From the NCBI GenBank assembly GCA_006226555.1, contig SBGS01000013.1, positions 1 through 7,189 on the forward strand: DNA of 7,189 nucleotides, read 5' to 3'. Positions 4,773-7,189 of this stretch are shown one piece after another. A program made the translations under genes and the position numbers. Numbering within the stretch: position 1 is the first letter of the stretch; the number at the start of each line of letters is the position of its first letter. The notes beneath the pieces were generated by a model. The model had not been told where the DNA came from. It saw nothing but the letters and a program-made list of their open reading frames with translations, and searched no databases. Source of the stretch: Bacteroidota bacterium (lineage in GTDB: Bacteria; Bacteroidota; Bacteroidia; Flavobacteriales_D; Crocinitomicaceae).

Positions 4773-7189
4773 ATGAAAAGGCTCTATAACATATTCTTAT
4801 TGGTTCTTGTCTTGCTTTCGGCATCAACAAAGATCAATGCTCAGATCGACACACTGTTTTGGTTTGCTGCACCGTGGGTTACACCGGATCACGATGGAAA
4901 CGTCCAACTTGCATTCAGGATCTCAACTTTCGGAAATGCAGCTAACATACGCATCCAGCAACCCGCTGCCGCGTACGATACAGTTTTTACAGTTCCTGCA
5001 AATTCACTCGCATCGATCTCACTCAATCATATCGTAAACGCACTTGAAAGTAAACCTGCCGATGTGCTGCTCAATACGGGGGTAAAAATTACTTCCGATG
5101 AGTTGATCACCGTTGTTTATGACTTTATTTCTGACATGTTCACCATTACTCCGGGAACGCCGAACAACCCCGAGACGTACTCGCTGAAAGGTCAAAATGG
5201 TATGGGAACAGAATTTGTCGTTCCATTCCAAACGTTATGGAATAATCGCGTATTGACCAATGACAGGAATGGAGACGGAACCATTACCCAGCCGAAACAA
5301 TTCTTTTCCATCGTCGCCACCGAGGATAATACCGTTGTATACATTACGCCGAGGGCAAATACAATTGGGGGCCATCCGGCAAATGTGACGTATTCCGTTA
5401 CACTTCCTTTTGCAGGGAATGTATACACCTGTGAAAACGCTGTAATGACAACCAGTAATCCCGGGAGCACGTTGAGTGGATCAATTGTGACGGCCACGAA
5501 GCCTGTATCCATAACGATCAATGACGACTCTGTAAATCCATCCGGAGGTGGTGGTTGTTTCGACCTTATGGGTGATCAGATCGTACCAACAGATGTGATA
5601 GGGAACGAGTATATCGTAAACAAGGGATTCCTAAATGCTGGATCCGATGAATCCATTTTTATTATTGCTGCCGAAAATTTTACGACGATCACGGTGAATG
5701 ACGGAGCAACCACTACTCAATTGATCAATCAAGGAGAAACCTGGCAATATTCGATCACACAACCATTGACGTATATCAGCACAGATAAACCGGTATACCT
5801 CGTTCACATGTCCGGATACGGGTGTGAGCTTGGTTTAGCGATAATTCCTCCTTTAAACTGTTCGGGTTCAGATGAAGTTTCCTTTTCCAGGAACAATGAT
5901 CAGCAATTTCTGCTCAACATATTGTGTCAAGCAGCCGACGTTAACAATTTTCAATTAAATGGCAATCCAGCATTGGTTCCTCCAGGGGCGTTTTCTCCTG
6001 TTCCTGGAACCGGCGGAGCCTGGATGGGTGCACAGATCGACTATTCATTGGCTAATATTCCAGCGAATTCATCAAATAACATCACAAACTCAAGTGGACT
6101 TTTTGCATTGGGAGTGATAAATGGTGGGGCTACAACAGGTTGTTTGTACCATTATATGTCGTCATTCCTCAGACGAGTTCGAACTGATGCCGGCAGCGAT
6201 GTTACTGTTTGTAATGGCGAACCTCAAATTGACCTGATCGGTTCAGTTTCAGGTGGAACAACTACCGGAATATGGTCTGTACTGAATGGAACCGGTACCC
6301 TAAATAACCCTACAAATCTCGTTACGAATTATATTCCAAGTGCAAGCGATTATGCTCAAGGATCGCTCACCTTTGTGCTTAGCTCAACCGGGAACTGTGA
6401 TCCAAAAACAGACACCATGGAGGTTACCTTTATTCAATCTCCGATGGTAGAAGCTGGAAATGACCAGACATTTTGTAAAAATAACGTGGGAGCTATACCA
6501 ATTAGTGGTAACGTAAGTTTCGCAGCCGGCGCGAGCTGGACAGGTGGAACTGGAGGTGCTTTTGGAAATCCGGGGTCCCTTTCTACAACTTATACTCCTT
6601 CACCAACTGATTTGGGTAATGACAGCGTAATCCTTTACCTCACGTCTTCCGGGTCACTTTTCGCATGTCCGGATGATATAGATTCACTCATTATTTACTT
6701 TACAGAACCGCCTGTTGTTTCTGCCGGGGCAGATCTAGTCTTATGTTCCTCTACGAATACGATAAACCTGAACGGTGCTGTAAATGGCGCAACAACGACT
6801 GGTCAATGGTCAACGACCGGTACCGGGGCATTTTCTCCTTCCGATAACGTTGTAAACGGTCTATATAACGTGTCATCAGGTGATACTACATCAGGAGTTA
6901 TTTTCCTTACTTTGACTTCTACAAATAATGGTAACTGTCTCGCAGAAACGGATCAAATTCAAATAACTTTCCTGGCGCCGCCAATCGTAGAAATTACAAC
7001 AAGTGATTCCATTTGTTCTAATCTAACATATTTCGACCTGGATGGTTCTGTTTCAGGAGGGTTCTCATCAACATGGACAACTACCGGGTTTGGAAGTATT
7101 ACGGCTCCAAACAATATTCCAACTCAATATACTGTTACAGCAGTAGATACAGCTCAAGGTTATGTAGATGTATTTCTATCTACTTCAGC
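4773..7189 (+). CDS. Second secreted multidomain surface protein, paralogue of the first (C-terminus off window)
   Basis: The frame is open from ATG 4773 to the right edge: 805 full codons with no stop. Residues 1-23 are a signal peptide (KRLYNIFLLVLVLLSAS... ending INA) cleaved before Gln24. Residues about 26-470 match the IgGFc-binding-like region of the first surface protein, sharing DTLFWFAAP, YSLKG, VATEDNTVVYITPRA, SIVTATKPVSI, GDQI, TDKPVYLVHMSGYGC, FQLNGNP and FSPVPGTGGA. Cysteines 262, 351 and 363 align with those of the paralogue, with the same 12-residue gap between the last two. Two-cysteine modules start at residues 471, 559, 649 and 739, the last cut by the edge. A PKD region and type B CTD are expected further on but not seen. 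The gene starts 10 bases after the PorP/SprF stop; its leader is A-rich with no Shine-Dalgarno, as is usual in Bacteroidota. Confidence 0.93.
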   Translation, partial: MKRLYNIFLLVLVLLSASTKINAQIDTLFWFAAPWVTPDHDGNVQLAFRISTFGNAANIRIQQPAAAYDTVFTVPANSLASISLNHIVNALESKPADVLLNTGVKITSDELITVVYDFISDMFTITPGTPNNPETYSLKGQNGMGTEFVVPFQTLWNNRVLTNDRNGDGTITQPKQFFSIVATEDNTVVYITPRANTIGGHPANVTYSVTLPFAGNVYTCENAVMTTSNPGSTLSGSIVTATKPVSITINDDSVNPSGGGGCFDLMGDQIVPTDVIGNEYIVNKGFLNAGSDESIFIIAAENFTTITVNDGATTTQLINQGETWQYSITQPLTYISTDKPVYLVHMSGYGCELGLAIIPPLNCSGSDEVSFSRNNDQQFLLNILCQAADVNNFQLNGNPALVPPGAFSPVPGTGGAWMGAQIDYSLANIPANSSNNITNSSGLFALGVINGGATTGCLYHYMSSFLRRVRTDAGSDVTVCNGEPQIDLIGSVSGGTTTGIWSVLNGTGTLNNPTNLVTNYIPSASDYAQGSLTFVLSSTGNCDPKTDTMEVTFIQSPMVEAGNDQTFCKNNVGAIPISGNVSFAAGASWTGGTGGAFGNPGSLSTTYTPSPTDLGNDSVILYLTSSGSLFACPDDIDSLIIYFTEPPVVSAGADLVLCSSTNTINLNGAVNGATTTGQWSTTGTGAFSPSDNVVNGLYNVSSGDTTSGVIFLTLTSTNNGNCLAETDQIQITFLAPPIVEITTSDSICSNLTYFDLDGSVSGGFSSTWTTTGFGSITAPNNIPTQYTVTAVDTAQGYVDVFLSTS
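6183..7189 (+). repeat. Tandem two-cysteine modules in the second surface protein (three complete, one cut)
   Basis: Modules start at 6183, 6447, 6717 and 6987. The complete ones are 88, 90 and 90 codons long. Cysteine pairs are 480/542, 568/632 and 658/722; the fourth module shows Cys748 and is cut by the window edge. Modules one and three follow the same plan as those of the first surface protein (SGGTTTGIWS and NGATTTGQWS). Module two has an altered turn (SFAAGASWTGG), and the partial fourth lacks the TTG turn (SGGFSSTWTT). Confidence 0.88.

Noticed and set aside
4807..5037. Plus-strand open frame of 76 codons near the start of the second surface protein
   Set aside because: It is out of frame with the real gene that starts at 4773, which shows a signal peptide and homology to its paralogue.
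5262..5285. Dockerin domain at the DxNxDGxI motif
   Set aside because: There is only one loop and no paired second loop or dockerin helix, so at most an isolated calcium-loop-like turn is supported.
5192..5521. Minus-strand open frame of 109 codons inside the second surface protein
   Set aside because: It lies wholly opposite the conserved IgGFc-binding-like region of a gene with clear homology to its paralogue, so it is an antisense shadow.

Overview
The window looks like a chromosomal segment of a Bacteroidota (probably Flavobacteriales-like) bacterium. Four things point there: two very large secreted proteins built from tandem Ig-like modules; a type IX secretion (T9SS) type B C-terminal sorting domain; a PorP/SprF-family outer-membrane protein; and TAnnTTTG-type promoter elements with A-rich, Shine-Dalgarno-poor start regions. 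The assignment rests on these features and not on a database match.

Layout: positions 1-221 hold the first 73 codons of cysS (cysteinyl-tRNA synthetase) on the minus strand, running off the left edge. Positions 222-377 are a divergent intergenic region with one candidate -7 element facing each way. On the plus strand follows a tight three-gene array. First (378-3800) is a 1140-residue secreted protein: signal peptide, IgGFc-binding-like N-terminal region, four tandem ~90-residue two-cysteine modules, three PKD-like domains, and a gliding-motility/CHU_C type B CTD. Second (3800-4762) is a 320-residue PorP/SprF protein whose ATG overlaps the first gene's stop codon (TGATG). Third (4773 to the right edge, still open at 7189) is a paralogue of the first gene, with the same N-terminal region and the same kind of two-cysteine module; its C-terminus is outside the window.

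The genes probably act together. The large proteins would cross the inner membrane by Sec and the outer membrane by the T9SS. The PorP/SprF protein would serve as the outer-membrane partner for secretion or surface anchoring of type B CTD cargo, as SprF does for SprB in Flavobacterium johnsoniae. The mature surface proteins are likely adhesins or matrix-binding proteins, but no ligand can be read from the sequence. cysS is an unrelated housekeeping neighbour. No RNA genes, mobile elements, CRISPR arrays or convincing terminators were seen.
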